In this document: positions 9,384 through 20,693 of the stretch, in pieces
Layout of the letters: every line of letters starts with the position of its first letter
Position numbering within the stretch: the first letter of the stretch is position 1
Assembly: GCF_001698225.1 (NCBI RefSeq)
Contig: NZ_CP016594.1
Coordinates: 2,728,001 to 2,792,000, forward strand
Length of the DNA: 64,000 nucleotides
DNA from: Gordonia terrae
GTDB taxonomy: Bacteria; Actinomycetota; Actinomycetes; Mycobacteriales; Mycobacteriaceae
Direction of reading: 5' to 3'
Notes under the pieces: model-generated
The model's input: only the letters and a program-made list of their open reading frames with translations
Database searches by the model: none
Told to the model about the DNA's origin: nothing
Program-made: the position numbers and the translations under genes

Positions 9384-10211
9384 ATGGATGACCGCTACGG
9401 GCGCGACGTGCTCTCTCAACCCCGCCGGGCGAAGCCGCGTCCCGCGGAGGTCGCCGCGGAGCGGGACCTGGTCGTCGAGGACGCCGCCACCGGATTCTGC
9501 GGTGCGGTCGTCGGCCTCGAGAAGAGCTACGCCGGCGACCTCGTACGGCTCGAGGACCGGCGGGGGCAGACGCGGGTCTTCCTCATGCACCCCGGTGCGT
9601 TCCTCATCGACGGCCGCCCCGTGACGCTCGTCCGGCCGCGCACCAGGGGCCCGCAGAAACCGGCCATGACGGCCTCGGGTTCGCGAGCCGCGACGCGTGC
9701 ACGCGCGCGCACCGCCCGCGCGAGCCGGATCTTCGTCGAGGGCGTGCACGACGCGACGCTTCTCGAACGCGTGTGGGGCGACGATCTCCGCGCCGAGGGT
9801 GTGGTCGTCGTCAGTCTCGACGGACTCGACAACCTCGATGCGGCGCTCGAGGAGTTCCAACCCGCGTCTCATCGACGCGCGGGGGTCCTCGTCGACCATC
9901 TGGTCGCCGGGTCCAAAGAAGCACACCTGACCGCCGAGGTGGGGGAGCACGTCCTCGTGTGCGGGCACCCCTATATCGACGTCTGGGAGGCCGTGAAGCC
10001 CGCCTCGGTGAAGATCACTGCGTGGCCGCGGATTCCGCGGGGCACCGACTGGAAGACGGGGGTGTGCGCGGAACTCGGCTGGGGGGAGCCGCGCGACGGC
10101 TGGCGCCGGGTGCTGAGCGGCGTGAGCAGTTTCCGAGACCTCGAGGTCGACCTCCTGCGCTCGGTGGAAGAACTCATCGACTTCGTGACCGCGGCCGAAG
10201 AGCCCAGGTGA
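9384..10211 (+). CDS. DUF3097 family protein
   Basis: 275 residues. The C-terminal two thirds begin with RIFVEGVHDATLLERVWGD and continue with VVSLDGLDNL and a HPYIDVWEAVKP segment, the conserved core of DUF3097. The EG...DA and D-x-D-like strands recall TOPRIM-type folds; that resemblance is my inference. ATG at 9384 is preceded by AAGGTGG at 6 nt. Divergent from the Rv1486c-like gene. Function unknown. Confidence 0.8.
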   Translation: MDDRYGRDVLSQPRRAKPRPAEVAAERDLVVEDAATGFCGAVVGLEKSYAGDLVRLEDRRGQTRVFLMHPGAFLIDGRPVTLVRPRTRGPQKPAMTASGSRAATRARARTARASRIFVEGVHDATLLERVWGDDLRAEGVVVVSLDGLDNLDAALEEFQPASHRRAGVLVDHLVAGSKEAHLTAEVGEHVLVCGHPYIDVWEAVKPASVKITAWPRIPRGTDWKTGVCAELGWGEPRDGWRRVLSGVSSFRDLEVDLLRSVEELIDFVTAAEEPR

Positions 10212-10293
10212 CCACTCCGGCCGGACGCGGACAGGGATACGTCCGCGTCGCGAGCGCCGAAGGGGGTTCGGACATCTCTGGCAGACTGGACGC

Positions 10294-10722
10294 ATGAGCG
10301 CCCTGCTGTGGTTGGCGGCCGCGATCGTCCTGACGGTCGCGGAGATGTTCGGGGGCGAACTGGTCCTGCTCATGCTGGCCGGTGGCGCACTCGCTGCTGC
10401 GGGCGTCGACTTCGTCTTCGAGCCACCGCTCTGGGTGGACGGCGTCGTCTTCGCACTCGTCTCGGTGTTGCTGCTCGTCGCGGTTCGTCCGATCGCCCGC
10501 AGGCACATGCTCAACCGGCCCGCGGTGCTGATGAACACCGAGGCTCTCGAGGGTCGGCCCGCGGTGGTGACCGAACAGGTCGACGCCACCGACGGTCGGG
10601 TCAAGATCGACGGCGACGTGTGGTCGGCCCGCACGATGGATCCGTCTCAGGTGCTCGAACCGGGAACCCACGTGACCGTCGTCGAGATCGACGGCGCGAC
10701 CGCGGTGGTGTGGCGCGCCTGA
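10294..10722 (+). CDS. NfeD-like membrane protein
   Basis: 142 residues with membrane segments at about 4-20, 22-38 and 46-66 and a C-terminal OB-fold-like domain (GRPAVVTEQVDATDGRVKIDGDVWSAR ending in GATAVVWRA). NfeD proteins pair with SPFH/stomatin proteins, and the next gene is an SPFH protein 50 bp away. Corresponds to Rv1487. Likely acts in membrane microdomain organisation together with that partner (family knowledge). Confidence 0.88.
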   Translation: MSALLWLAAAIVLTVAEMFGGELVLLMLAGGALAAAGVDFVFEPPLWVDGVVFALVSVLLLVAVRPIARRHMLNRPAVLMNTEALEGRPAVVTEQVDATDGRVKIDGDVWSARTMDPSQVLEPGTHVTVVEIDGATAVVWRA

Positions 10723-10772
10723 TCCGCGGCGGCAGTGCGGACACGTAGGAACGACAACGCAGGAAGGTGACC

Positions 10773-11996
10773 ATGGAGTACGAGATCTTCGGCCTGACCG
10801 TCCTCGTCTTGCTCGTGTTGCTCGTGGTGGTGATGCTGGTCAAGTCGGTGGCCCTCATCCCGCAGGCGGAGGCGGCGGTGATCGAGCGACTGGGCCGCTA
10901 CACGCGGACCGTGTCCGGGCAACTCACGCTGCTGTTGCCGTTCATCGACCGCATCCGCGCTCGCGTGGATGTCCGTGAGCGGGTGGTCTCGTTCCCGCCG
11001 CAGCCGGTCATCACCGAGGACAATCTGACCCTGTCCATCGACACGGTCGTCTACTTCCAGGTCACCAACCCGCGGGCCGCCGTGTACGAGATCGACGACT
11101 ACATCGCCGGCGTCGAACAGCTGACCATCACGACCCTGCGCAACGTGGTCGGCGGGATGACACTCGAGGAGACCCTGACCTCTCGCGACTCCATCAACGG
11201 TCAGCTGCGCGGAGTCCTCGACGAGGCGACCGGCCGCTGGGGACTCCGGGTCGCACGCGTCGAGCTGAAATCGATCATGCCGCCGCCGTCGATCCAGGAG
11301 TCGATGGAGAAGCAGATGAAGGCCGACCGCGAGAAGCGGGCGACGATCCTCTCCGCCGAGGGCCAGCGCGAGTCGGCGATCAAGACCGCCGAGGGCAACA
11401 AGCAGTCGCAGATCCTCGCCGCCGAGGGTGCCAAGCAGGCCGCGATCCTCGCGGCCGAGGCCGACCGGCAGTCGCGCATCCTCAGGGCACAGGGCGAGCG
11501 GGCCGCGTCGTACCTCAACGCGCAGGGTGAGGCGAAGGCGATCGAGAAGACCTTCGCCGCGATCAAGGCGGCCAAGCCGACGCCCGAGCTCCTGGCCTAT
11601 CAGTATCTACAGCAGTTGCCCGAGATGGCGAAGGGCGAGGGCAGCAAGGTGTGGGTCGTGCCCTCCGACTTCGGTTCGGCCCTACAGGGATTCGCCAAGT
11701 CGTTCGGTGTGCAGGGGGACGATGGGGTGTTCCGGTACGAGCCGACGGACTCGCCGCCCTCGCCGATCGACGACACGGAGACCGAGGACTGGTTCTCGAT
11801 GGCCTCGGATCCGAAGGTCGCGCAGGCGGTCGCCGAGGCCGAGGCGGTCGCCCGTACCCCGGTCGCGCCCGAGATCACGGCGCGCGCCGGGCGCGCCTCA
11901 CGACATGTACCGCCGGTCGGGACCGAGCCGGCCGAACTCACCGATGGCGGTTGGTCCGAACCCGCGGATCCGGGCACGTCCGAGCCCACGACGTAG
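10773..11996 (+). CDS. SPFH/stomatin-family membrane protein
   Basis: 407 residues: an N-terminal membrane helix (about 6-26), an SPFH/Band 7 domain (EAAVIERLGRYTRT, then VDVRERVVSFPPQPVITEDN), and a long Ala/Glu heptad region (about 180-270) with repeated AEG and AEA units typical of stomatin coiled-coils. The last ~90 residues are acidic and Pro-rich and look disordered. ATG 10773 is preferred over GTG 10767 because AGGAAGG (10761-10767) is 5 nt before it. Corresponds to Rv1488; forms a two-gene unit with the NfeD-like protein. Confidence 0.92.
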   Translation: MEYEIFGLTVLVLLVLLVVVMLVKSVALIPQAEAAVIERLGRYTRTVSGQLTLLLPFIDRIRARVDVRERVVSFPPQPVITEDNLTLSIDTVVYFQVTNPRAAVYEIDDYIAGVEQLTITTLRNVVGGMTLEETLTSRDSINGQLRGVLDEATGRWGLRVARVELKSIMPPPSIQESMEKQMKADREKRATILSAEGQRESAIKTAEGNKQSQILAAEGAKQAAILAAEADRQSRILRAQGERAASYLNAQGEAKAIEKTFAAIKAAKPTPELLAYQYLQQLPEMAKGEGSKVWVVPSDFGSALQGFAKSFGVQGDDGVFRYEPTDSPPSPIDDTETEDWFSMASDPKVAQAVAEAEAVARTPVAPEITARAGRASRHVPPVGTEPAELTDGGWSEPADPGTSEPTT

Positions 11997-12012
11997 TCGG
12001 TCGGCGCCGCGT

Positions 12013-12663
12013 TCAGCGGATGACGAGGTGTTCGATCCCCGCCATCCCGACGGCCCACATCACCGAGGCGAAAGTGCCCATGATGAACTGCTCGGCCGCG
12101 TGCGGCGCGCGGAGTTCGGGATAACGGGCGAGGCTCTTCACGGCGAGGATGATCGCGAGGCCCTCGGGCCATCCGGCCATGAGCGTGGTGACGACCGCGA
12201 GTCGTTCGAGATAGCCGATGACGCGGCCACCGCGCAGCGGGCCGCCGTCGGTGGCCCCGGCCGGTCCGTCGGCGTCGGGTGCCGGGTGCTCCGGGGCGTC
12301 CGGTGATTCGGCGTCGCCGCCCGGTTCGTGGTCCGGCGAGTCCGGGGCGTCGGGCCCGCGGCCTGTTCGCGCGCCGACCCCGCCGGCGACGAGAACCGTC
12401 CGGACCACGGGTCCGCCGCCGGTGACCGCCGCGAGGGCGGCGACGACCGGGACCGCCGATGCGAGGAAGCCGGTCGCGGGCCCGGCTGCGGCGGCGAGCA
12501 CGGCGGCGATCGAGGCCAGCAGGAGGAGTACGACGGCTCCGATCACGTCGAGTCTGCGGACGACGGCCACCGGAGCCCGGCTGCGCCGTGTGCGCGTCGC
12601 GAGTGCCCAGATCGGCGTCGTCAGGGCGGTCAGGAGCAGCAGGACGATCGCGGCGGTGGTCAT
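12013..12663 (-). CDS. Membrane protein paired with an HTH regulator
   Basis: 216 residues. Hydrophobic segments at about 2-20, 35-57 and 62-85 are followed by a ~50-residue Asp/Pro/Gly-rich loop, then a conserved-looking C-terminal part (GYLERLAVVTTLMAGWPEG, KSLARYPELR, AEQFIMGTFASVMWA). This C-terminal signature recurs next to SatD-like HTH genes in other actinobacteria as far as I recall. Its ATG overlaps the stop of the upstream HTH gene (ATGA), so the two are translated together. Exact role unknown. Confidence 0.75.
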   Translation of the reverse strand: MTTAAIVLLLLTALTTPIWALATRTRRSRAPVAVVRRLDVIGAVVLLLLASIAAVLAAAAGPATGFLASAVPVVAALAAVTGGGPVVRTVLVAGGVGARTGRGPDAPDSPDHEPGGDAESPDAPEHPAPDADGPAGATDGGPLRGGRVIGYLERLAVVTTLMAGWPEGLAIILAVKSLARYPELRAPHAAEQFIMGTFASVMWAVGMAGIEHLVIR

Positions 12664-13271
12664 TCCGGTCCTCCGGTCGGTGCTGTCATCCGTCGGTCTG
12701 CCTCGGCGAGCGCATCGGCGACGAGGTCGAGGGAGTCGGATTCGAGATCCCAGCCCGCGGCACGCAGGCGTTGGCTCATGGCCTGCGGGGTGATGGCGAG
12801 TGCGGCGGCTGCGTCGACCTGGGTCAGGCCGCGCCGCATGAGTTCCACCGCCTCCCGCCCGGCGGAACTGCGCGCGGTGATGACGTCGGCGATGAGTCGG
12901 CCGGCCGTCTGGGCGTGGCGGCACCAGCGGGCGTCGGGGCCGCGGACGCACAGCGGTATCCGCTGCCGTTTGGCGGCCTCGACGGCGTCGCGGGCGTGGA
13001 CGAAGGCGGGTCCGCGCCCGGCGCGGGTGGACGGGGGGAGGGGCTCGTCGACATCGCCGGCGCCGATGCCGACACTCCAGTGCCCGTCGGCGGTGAGTTC
13101 GACGGCCAGCCGGGCAGTGGCCACCGGGTCGGCGAGGATGCCCTGGATCTCGTCACCCGCGGTGCGTTCGAAGGCGCGGACGGTGTCGACCGCCTCGAGT
13201 GCGGCGAGGACGGGGTCCACCCGGTCGATGTCGCGCCGGCTGCCCCGTTGGTCGACGGTCACAACGAACAT
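12660..13271 (-). CDS. SatD-like protein with C-terminal helix-turn-helix
   Basis: 203 residues. The N-terminus (FVVTVDQRGSRRDID) resembles the SatD family start, in which a short beta strand and DxxGSR-like motif lead an alpha/beta domain. Residues ~145-175 (GLTQVDAAAALAITPQAMSQRLRAAG) form a clear helix-turn-helix. The ATG at 13271 is chosen because a TATAGC hexamer (13280-13285, minus strand) lies 8 nt upstream; a GTG at 13274 is the alternative. Three palindromic half-site pairs lie across this promoter, suggesting autoregulation. Overlaps the downstream membrane gene by 4 nt. Confidence 0.75.
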   Translation of the reverse strand: MFVVTVDQRGSRRDIDRVDPVLAALEAVDTVRAFERTAGDEIQGILADPVATARLAVELTADGHWSVGIGAGDVDEPLPPSTRAGRGPAFVHARDAVEAAKRQRIPLCVRGPDARWCRHAQTAGRLIADVITARSSAGREAVELMRRGLTQVDAAAALAITPQAMSQRLRAAGWDLESDSLDLVADALAEADRRMTAPTGGPE

Positions 13272-13274
13272 CAC

Positions 13275-13342
13275 TCAAGGCTATATGCTTGATCAGGACG
13301 AATCAAGGCATGGAGCTGGATGAATCAAGACTGATGGCTTGA
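13275..13342 (-). promoter_or_regulatory. Three tandem TCAAG-N8-CTTGA operators
   Basis: Perfect copies at 13275-13292 and 13325-13342, and a third at 13303-13320 with one mismatch (CTGGA in the right arm). All have an 8-bp spacer. The first covers the -10-like TATAGC and abuts the start codon of the HTH gene. Likely binding sites of that HTH protein (inference). Confidence 0.6.
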
Positions 13343-13352
13343 TCGATGGCCA

Positions 13353-14138
13353 TCAACGCTCGGAGCTTGTCGCCCCGGCGCGCACCACCGGCAGGCGCGA
13401 GTCCAAGACCAGGCCGGCGATGCCGATCGCGAACAAGCCGCCGGTGACCGCCAGCTGAGCCGGATGCGTGTCACCGGTCAGGGAATCGCCGAGCATCACC
13501 ACGGCCGCGGTACCCGGGGCCATCCCGAGGATGCTGGCCACCGCGTACGGCACGGGACGCACCGACGACAGGGCCGAGCAGTAGTTCGCCACCGAGAACG
13601 GGCAGGCCGCGATGAAGCGCAGTGACCCGACCGCCAGCCAGCCGCGTCGCTCGAGCCGGTACTCGACGGCCCGGACCACCGGCGTCTTCAGATAGGGCTG
13701 CACGCGATCACGCCCGACCCGGCGGACCAGGGCGAACGCGGCCACCGCCGCGATGGACGAGGCGATCATCGCCCCCGCGAAGCCGACGAGCGGCCCGAAG
13801 AACACCCCGGACATGACGGTGAACGTCGAACGCGGGATCGGCGCGATGGTGATCACCGCGTAGGCGAGGAAGAACACCCACACGAAGGCCGGGCCGAGGT
13901 CGGCGCCCCAGTCGCGCACGCTCACGATCGAGGGCAGCGGGACGAAGTAGGAACCGGCGAGGACGGCTGCGAGGAGTGCGGCGGCGAAGAGCGCCCGGCG
14001 CACGGTTCGGCGATCGAATCGCCGGCGGCCGGGTACCGGGGTCCGGGCGTCGCCGGTCGCTCCCGCGTCCGCGGCATCGGCGGCATCGGTCCCGATCGGG
14101 TCGGCGACGTCCTCGCTGACAGTGGAAGGATCGGGCAC
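13353..14138 (-). CDS. VTT-domain (TVP38/TMEM64, DedA-like) membrane protein
   Basis: 261 residues. A ~45-residue Asp/Ala-rich cytoplasmic N-terminus is followed by about five or six membrane segments. The VTT core is visible as FVPLPSIVSVRDWGADLGP, PIPRSTFTVMSGVFFG and RFIAACPFSVANYCSALS. VTT proteins are integral membrane proteins linked to lipid scrambling or flipping and envelope homeostasis. GTG start at 14138 lies 6 nt after TAGAGT (14145-14150). Corresponds to Rv1491c, divergent from mutA as in mycobacteria. Confidence 0.87.
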   Translation of the reverse strand: MPDPSTVSEDVADPIGTDAADAADAGATGDARTPVPGRRRFDRRTVRRALFAAALLAAVLAGSYFVPLPSIVSVRDWGADLGPAFVWVFFLAYAVITIAPIPRSTFTVMSGVFFGPLVGFAGAMIASSIAAVAAFALVRRVGRDRVQPYLKTPVVRAVEYRLERRGWLAVGSLRFIAACPFSVANYCSALSSVRPVPYAVASILGMAPGTAAVVMLGDSLTGDTHPAQLAVTGGLFAIGIAGLVLDSRLPVVRAGATSSER

Positions 14139-14144
14139 CCGGAC

Positions 14145-14150
14145 ACTCTA
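14145..14150 (-). promoter_or_regulatory. -10-like TAGAGT of the VTT gene
   Basis: TAGAGT on the minus strand ends 6 nt before the GTG start, with no Shine-Dalgarno, consistent with a leaderless transcript. Confidence 0.5.
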
Positions 14151-14283
14151 CTCTGGACCCCGCGACGGTCAGCCTGCTCGAGTGGGCCACGTCACGCCCA
14201 CCTCGGCGCCGGGCCGAGCGAGCGATCGGCTAGTGTCGTCTACGCGCTCATCACAGTGCATTCACGGAGGTGTGCTTCCCCAC

Positions 14284-16226
14284 ATGCCACAGCAAACTGA
14301 CCAGCCCAAACCGGACCCAGAACTCGATCAGGCCTACCAGGCGTGGTCCACGGCCGCCGCGGCCGTTCTGGCGAAGTCGCGACGTGTCGACGTCGACGAG
14401 CTGCCCGACACACCCGAGGCGCTGCTCTCGACCGACACCGCCGACGGGCTGACCATCCGACCGCTCTACACGCGGCGCGACGAACTCGCCGAACCCGGTG
14501 TTCCCGGTCGCTTCCCGTTCGTCCGCGGTGCCGATCCCGCTCGGGATGTCACCACCGGCTGGCGTGTCACCGAGCGCTTCGGCGACGACGCGGCCTCCGC
14601 GGAGGACCTCAACGAGCTCATCCTCGAGGCGATGGCCAACGGGACGAGCGGACTCTGGCTCTCGGTGAGCAGGCCCGGCGACGGGCTCGGGGTCGCCGAC
14701 CTCGCGACAGCGCTGCGCGGCGTGTACCTCGATCTGGTGCCGGTGACCCTCGATGCGGGCACGGAGGGGATCGCGGCAGCCCGCGAACTGCTCACCCTGA
14801 AGGAACAGGCCCAGTCGGCTCCGGTCGCCGCCGCTCCGACGGCGGCCACCGTCCACTCCTTCGGACTGTCGCCGCTGACGGCGGCCTTCTCCGGCCGACC
14901 CACCGTCGATCCGGACGAGGCGACCGCGCTCGCGGCCTCCGGGCTGCCCGACGGGGTGCGTACGTTCCGCGTCGACGGAAGCGACTTCGCCACCGCGGGC
15001 GCCGACAACGGCCTCGAACTGGCCCTCACGGTGGCGGCCGCGGTCGCCCATCTCCGGGACCTCACCGCCGCCGGCCTCTCGGCCGAGGCAGCGCTGGGTC
15101 AGATCACCTTCGGCGTCTCGGCCGATGACGACCAGTTCGCCACGATCGCGAAATTCCGTGCGCTGCGCAAGATCTGGGCCCGAGTGGCCGAGGTGGTCGG
15201 CGCACCCGCAGCCGGCGGTGCGCTGACCCACGGCGTGACCGATCTGTCGATGTACTCCCAGCGCGACCCGTGGGTGAACATGCTCCGCAGCACCATCGCG
15301 GCGTTCGGGGCCGGTGTCGGCGGTGCCGACCAGCTCACCGTCCTGGGCTACGACGCGACCATCCCGGCGGACAAGCGCACCTCGAGCGCCTCGTTCTCAC
15401 GTCGCATCGCGCGCAACACCCAGTTGCTGCTGCTCGAGGAGTCCAACGTCGGCCGTGTCCTCGATCCGGCCGGTGGCTCGTGGTTCGTCGAATCGCTGAC
15501 CGACGAGATGGCCACGAATGCGTGGACGGTGTTCACCGAGGTCGAGGCCGCGGGCGGTTACCGTGTCGCGCTCGACACCGGCTGGATCGCCGAGAAGGTC
15601 GACGCCTCGCTCGCACGCCGCGACACCGAGGTCGCACACCGTCGGATCTCGGTGACCGGTGTCAACGAGTTCCCGAACATCGACGAACGCGCGCTGTCGG
15701 AGACGACGGGGGCCCCGGCTTCGGCGGTCACCGATGTCGTCACCGGAACGCCGCGTCTCGCGCGGATCGGGCGCGCCTTCGAGGAGTTGCGGGATCGTTC
15801 CGACGTCGTGCTCGCCGAGCACGGGGCCCGGCCCTCGATCCTGCTGATCCCGCTGGGCAGCGTCGCCGAACACAACGGCCGCACCACCTTTGTCGCGAAC
15901 TTCCTGGGTGCCGGCGGCATCACCGTCGTCAACCCGGGCCCGCTGACCGCCGACAAGATCGGCGACGCGGTGGCCGGGGCGAGCACCCCGATCGCGGTGC
16001 TCTGTGGCACCAAGGCCCGGTACGCCGAGGAGGGGCCCGCCGCACTCGCGGCCGCTCGCGCGGCCGGACTGTCGAAGGTCCTGCTCGCCGGACCGGACAA
16101 GGAATGGCCCGAGGGAGACGATCGCCCCGACGGTTCACTGCGGGTCGGCATCGACGCGGTGAGCACCCTCGGTGACCTTCTCGACCAGCTGGCCTCGACA
16201 TCCCCGACGACGGCGGGAGCTACGGC

Positions 16227-16230
<4 letters not shown>
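14284..16230 (+). CDS. mutA: Methylmalonyl-CoA mutase small subunit
   Basis: 648 residues. Noncatalytic (beta) subunit of the heterodimeric adenosylcobalamin-dependent mutase that interconverts succinyl-CoA and R-methylmalonyl-CoA. The TIM-barrel part carries TIRPLYT and [18 protein letters not shown], and the C-terminal flavodoxin-like domain lacks the DxHxxG cobalamin-ligand motif found in MutB, as expected for this subunit. ATG 14284 was chosen, GGAGG at 14266-14270 being 13 nt upstream; a GTG at 14272 is possible but too close to it. Overlaps mutB by 4 nt (ATGA). Corresponds to Rv1492. Confidence 0.95.
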
Positions 16231-18514
<2,284 letters not shown>

Positions 18515-18515
<1 letters not shown>

Positions 18516-19513
18516 TGGCGGTGCAACCTCGACGTCCCGTCGACGTCGACGCGCTGGCCGACGCCGTGCTGGCGGATCGCCGCGCCGACCTGGCGCGCGC
18601 GATCACGCTCGTCGAGTCCAAGCGCGCCGACCATCGCGCAGCCGCGCAGGAACTGCTCCTGAAACTGACCCCGCACGCGGGTAAGTCGTTCCGGGTCGGC
18701 ATCACCGGGGTGCCGGGCGTCGGCAAGTCGACGACGATCGAAGCGCTCGGTATGCATCTGCTCGAGCTCGGTCACAAGGTCGCGGTGCTCGCCGTCGATC
18801 CGAGTTCGACGCGTACCCGCGGCTCGATCCTCGGCGACAAGACGCGCATGGGCCGGCTGTCGATGTCGGAGAATGCGTACATCCGGCCGTCGCCGACCTC
18901 GGGCACGCTCGGTGGCGTCGCCAAGGCCACCCGCGAGAGCATCGTGCTCGTCGAGGCGGCCGGCTTCGACGTCGTGCTGGTGGAGACCGTCGGGGTCGGC
19001 CAGTCCGAGGTGACGGTCGCCAACATGGTCGACACCTTCACGTTCCTCACCCTGGCCCGCACCGGAGATTCGTTGCAGGGCATCAAGAAGGGCGTCCTCG
19101 AGCTCGCCGATGTGGTCGTCGTGAACAAGGCCGACGGCAAACACCTCAACGAGGCCAAGGGCGCGGCCCGGGAACTCACCAACGCGCTGAAGCTCATCTA
19201 CCCACACGACGCCTTGTGGATGCCGCCGGTGCTCACAATGAGCGCGATCGAGAACACCGGGGTGGACGAGTTCTGGAAGACCGTCGTGCGACACAACGAG
19301 ACCCTCACCGAGGCGGGGGAGTTCACCGCGCGCCGCAACCAGCAGCAGATCGACTGGACGTGGGCGATGGTCAACGACATCGTGCTGTCACGGCTCGGCG
19401 ACTCGTCCGCGGTGCGCGGAATCCGCGGCGAGGTCGAGCAGCAGCTGCGTGACGGGTCACTGACCCCCGCACTCGCGGCGCAACGGATCGTGGACGCGTT
19501 CGACGAACGCTGA
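18515..19513 (+). CDS. meaB: MeaB/ArgK family GTPase, mutase chaperone
   Basis: 332 residues, G3E-type P-loop GTPase. Walker A is GVPGVGKST (about 68-76); other switch-like elements are VLAVDPSSTRTRGSILGDKTRM and VLVETVGVGQSE; the nucleotide specificity motif is VVNKADG. MeaB gates cofactor loading and protects methylmalonyl-CoA mutase from inactivation. The start ATG shares one base with the mutB stop. In M. tuberculosis the mazEF4 pair (Rv1494-Rv1495) lies between mutB and this gene; here nothing intervenes. Confidence 0.95.
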
Positions 19514-19562
19514 GTGACCCACCTCTGCTCCCGTGAGGTGCAGGAGCGGCCGGTTCTGATGT

Positions 19563-19717
19563 TCCCTGAGGTGCGAGGAGCGATAGAGACGAGCCACAAA
19601 GGGCTGCCGACGCACGAGACCATGCCCTTCGTGGCTCGCTTCGCTCGCACCTCAGGGAGCGGGGGCTCGCTTCGCTCGCACCTCAGTGATCAGGGGCTCG
19701 CTTCGCTCGCACCTCAG
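19563..19717. repeat. Palindromic extragenic repeat with three right-arm copies
   Basis: TCCCTGAGGTGCGAG (19563-19577) and CTCGCACCTCAGGGA (19644-19658) are perfect 15-bp arms, with an inner near-match (AGCCACAAAGGG against CCCTTCGTGGCT). The right arm GGCTCGCTTCGCTCGCACCTCAG recurs at 19633-19655, 19664-19686 and 19695-19717. The element fills the gap between meaB and the convergent LLM oxidoreductase, and its motif returns at 39.7 kb. Could also act as a terminator. Confidence 0.75.
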
Positions 19718-19738
19718 GGAGAGCAGAGGTGGCCGCGT

Positions 19739-20689
19739 TCAGGCCAGCAGCGGTGCCAGTGTCTCGCCGAGCAGCGAGACACGTCCCGGCACGTGGCCGT
19801 TGGCGGGTGCGTTCACCGTGACACCGTCGATACCGGTCGCGAGCAGTTCGGCGTACCGGGCGGCCACCTCGTCGGGGTCGCCGACGATCGTCGATCCGCG
19901 ACGCGACTCGGCCGCCGGTGTGCGCTCCAGATATGCCTCCAGCTCGGCCGTCGCCTCGGCGGAGGTGGGTGCCACGCACGCCGACGTCTGCACGGTCACG
20001 GTGATCTCCGAGCGGTCGCGCCCGAGTCGTTCGCAGTGTTCGGCGAGGGCGTCGAGTTTGCGGGGGATGTCGGCGGGCGTGCACAGCAGGTTCGATTCGT
20101 CGGCGTACTGCGCGACCATCCGCAACGTCTTGCGCTCACCGCCGCCACCGATCATCACCGGGATCTTCGACAGCGGCGCAGGCACATTGAGGGCATCGGC
20201 GACCCGGTAGCGCTTGCCGTCGAGGCTGGGAGCCTCCCCGGCGAGCATGCCGAGGATGATCTGCAGCGCCTCCTCGAGACGCTCGAACCGGTCGGTGAAC
20301 GTCCCGAACTCGTACCCGAGTGAATCGTGTTCCAGCTCATACCATCCCGCGCCGATGCCGAGCTGAGCCCGACCACCGGACACCACATCGAGTGCGGTGA
20401 CCGTCTTCGCGAGCAGGGTCGGATTGCGATAGGTGTTGCCGGTGACCAGCGATGACAGACGGACCTTCGAGGTGTGCTGCGCGAGGGCCGCGAGCAGGGT
20501 GTAACACTCGATCATCGGATCGTCGGGTTCACCCAGCATCGGCAGTTGATAGAAATGGTCCATCACGAGAACGGTGTCGAATCCGGAGTTCTCGGCTTCT
20601 CGCGCCTGCGCCACCACGGTGGGGAACAGCTGGTCGGCGGGCACGCCGGGGTAGGTGAAGTTCGGGATCTGATATCCGAGTCGAGTCAC
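19739..20689 (-). CDS. LLM-class (F420-type) oxidoreductase
   Basis: 316 residues, bacterial-luciferase-like TIM barrel. Typical segments: GFDTVLVMDHFYQLP, VRLSSLVTGNTYRNP, GRAQLGIGAGWYELEH, and PVMIGGGGERKTLRMVAQYAD. In mycolic-acid actinobacteria this class usually uses coenzyme F420 rather than FMN; substrate not predictable. GTG start at 20689 is 4 nt after the nucleoside hydrolase stop, so the two form an operon. Confidence 0.88.
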   Translation of the reverse strand: MTRLGYQIPNFTYPGVPADQLFPTVVAQAREAENSGFDTVLVMDHFYQLPMLGEPDDPMIECYTLLAALAQHTSKVRLSSLVTGNTYRNPTLLAKTVTALDVVSGGRAQLGIGAGWYELEHDSLGYEFGTFTDRFERLEEALQIILGMLAGEAPSLDGKRYRVADALNVPAPLSKIPVMIGGGGERKTLRMVAQYADESNLLCTPADIPRKLDALAEHCERLGRDRSEITVTVQTSACVAPTSAEATAELEAYLERTPAAESRRGSTIVGDPDEVAARYAELLATGIDGVTVNAPANGHVPGRVSLLGETLAPLLA

Positions 20690-20693
20690 CCGT

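Noticed and set aside
19514..20323. 269-residue plus-strand frame after meaB
   Set aside because: It reads through the palindromic repeat and antisense of the LLM oxidoreductase; no family features.
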